Shown piece after piece: positions 4,913-5,109 of a DNA stretch of 5,109 nucleotides. Made by a program: the position numbers and the translations under genes. The notes beneath the pieces are model-generated. The model did no database searches and had not been told where the DNA came from. It saw nothing but the letters and a program-made list of their open reading frames with translations. The stretch is from Anaerolineae bacterium (GTDB lineage: Bacteria; Chloroflexota; Anaerolineae; JAFGEY01), in contig JAFGEY010000399.1 of assembly GCA_016931365.1 (NCBI GenBank), positions 1 through 5,109 of the forward strand, in the 5' to 3' direction. Within the stretch, counting starts at the first letter, position 1. Every line of letters starts with the position of its first letter.

Positions 4913-5109
4913 CTACTGCGTGCGGTCAACGATGGCCTGGGGCGGCCAGTACCAGTGAGGGTTCAAACCATTCTCAACCAACTTTATTTCTTCTCCAGTG
5001 TCGATATTGAGCTTGTAAATATCCTGGTGGTACGCTCCGTCACGATATACCCTTTTGCTATACACAACCCAATTTCCGTCAGGTGACCAAGATGCTCGCA
5101 ATGGCTCCA
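4913..5109 (-). CDS. C-terminal part of a PD40/TolB-type beta-propeller protein (partial)
   Basis: The 3' end of a gene that continues beyond the window; about 64 codons are visible plus a TAG stop. The frame is open to the window edge, reading EPLRASWSPDGNWVVYSK and onward. WSPDGNWVVYS is the PD40 repeat signature. It is followed by DIYKLNIDTGEEIKLVENGLNPHWYWP, the next strands of a propeller blade and the start of another (NPHW). Such repeats build TolB-like six- or seven-blade propellers found in periplasmic, secreted or sensor-linked proteins. The full domain set, localisation and role cannot be told from this fragment. The visible DNA is notably poorer in G+C than the genes to its left: 25 of 60 bases at 4981-5040 and 28 of 60 at 5041-5100. 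No hairpin with a T run follows the stop on this strand. Confidence 0.82.
   Translation of the reverse strand, partial: EPLRASWSPDGNWVVYSKRVYRDGAYHQDIYKLNIDTGEEIKLVENGLNPHWYWPPQAIVDRTQ

Noticed and set aside
1..5109. Search for tRNA, rRNA, CRISPR array, insertion sequence ends or a new defence-type system
   Set aside because: No cloverleaf, repeat-spacer pattern, transposase or target-site duplication was seen; apart from the single toxin-antitoxin pair the genes are ordinary metabolic types.

Overview
The window is ordinary bacterial chromosome. It is moderately GC-rich: three 60-base lines I counted in the gene body run from 58 to 63% GC. Genes are tightly packed, with clear Shine-Dalgarno sites and sigma70-type promoter elements. 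Nothing here fixes the taxon. The gene styles (actinobacterial/Chloroflexota-like aldo/keto reductases, an atypical epimerase, a UPF0175-DUF3368 toxin-antitoxin pair, a PD40 propeller protein) would suit an environmental Chloroflexota-like bacterium, but that is a weak inference.

Left half (1-2780), plus strand: a three-gene cluster with gaps of 22 and 33 bases. It holds a thioredoxin-fold redoxin-like protein (90-671), then two tandem, paralogous aldo/keto reductases (694-1662 and 1696-2703). The cluster probably forms one transcript and ends at a perfect 16-bp hairpin (2741-2778). That hairpin has A and T runs on both sides, so it can also stop the converging minus-strand gene. A 16-base inverted repeat and a TATAAT box lie just upstream of the first gene.

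Middle (2794-3874), minus strand: one extended short-chain dehydrogenase / NAD(P)-dependent sugar epimerase-like gene. It has a near-consensus promoter (TTGACA, 17-base spacer, TACAAT) and an almost perfect Shine-Dalgarno site (AGGAGGTGA).

Right half (3938-4855), minus strand: a complete type II toxin-antitoxin module. A UPF0175 antitoxin and a DUF3368 PIN-like toxin overlap by 8 bases (ATGACTGA). They have their own promoter upstream and an intrinsic terminator downstream. The last 197 bases hold the C-terminal end of a PD40/TolB-type beta-propeller protein, also on the minus strand and cut by the window edge. Its DNA is visibly richer in A+T than the rest.

The redoxin-like protein and the two reductases could together serve redox or carbonyl detoxification, but substrates cannot be read from the sequence. 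I found no RNA genes, insertion sequences, CRISPR array or clear sign of a new multi-gene system. The most noteworthy points are the toxin's missing first PIN aspartate, the operator-like palindromes at two promoters, the tandem reductase duplication and the unusual mid-protein segment of the epimerase.
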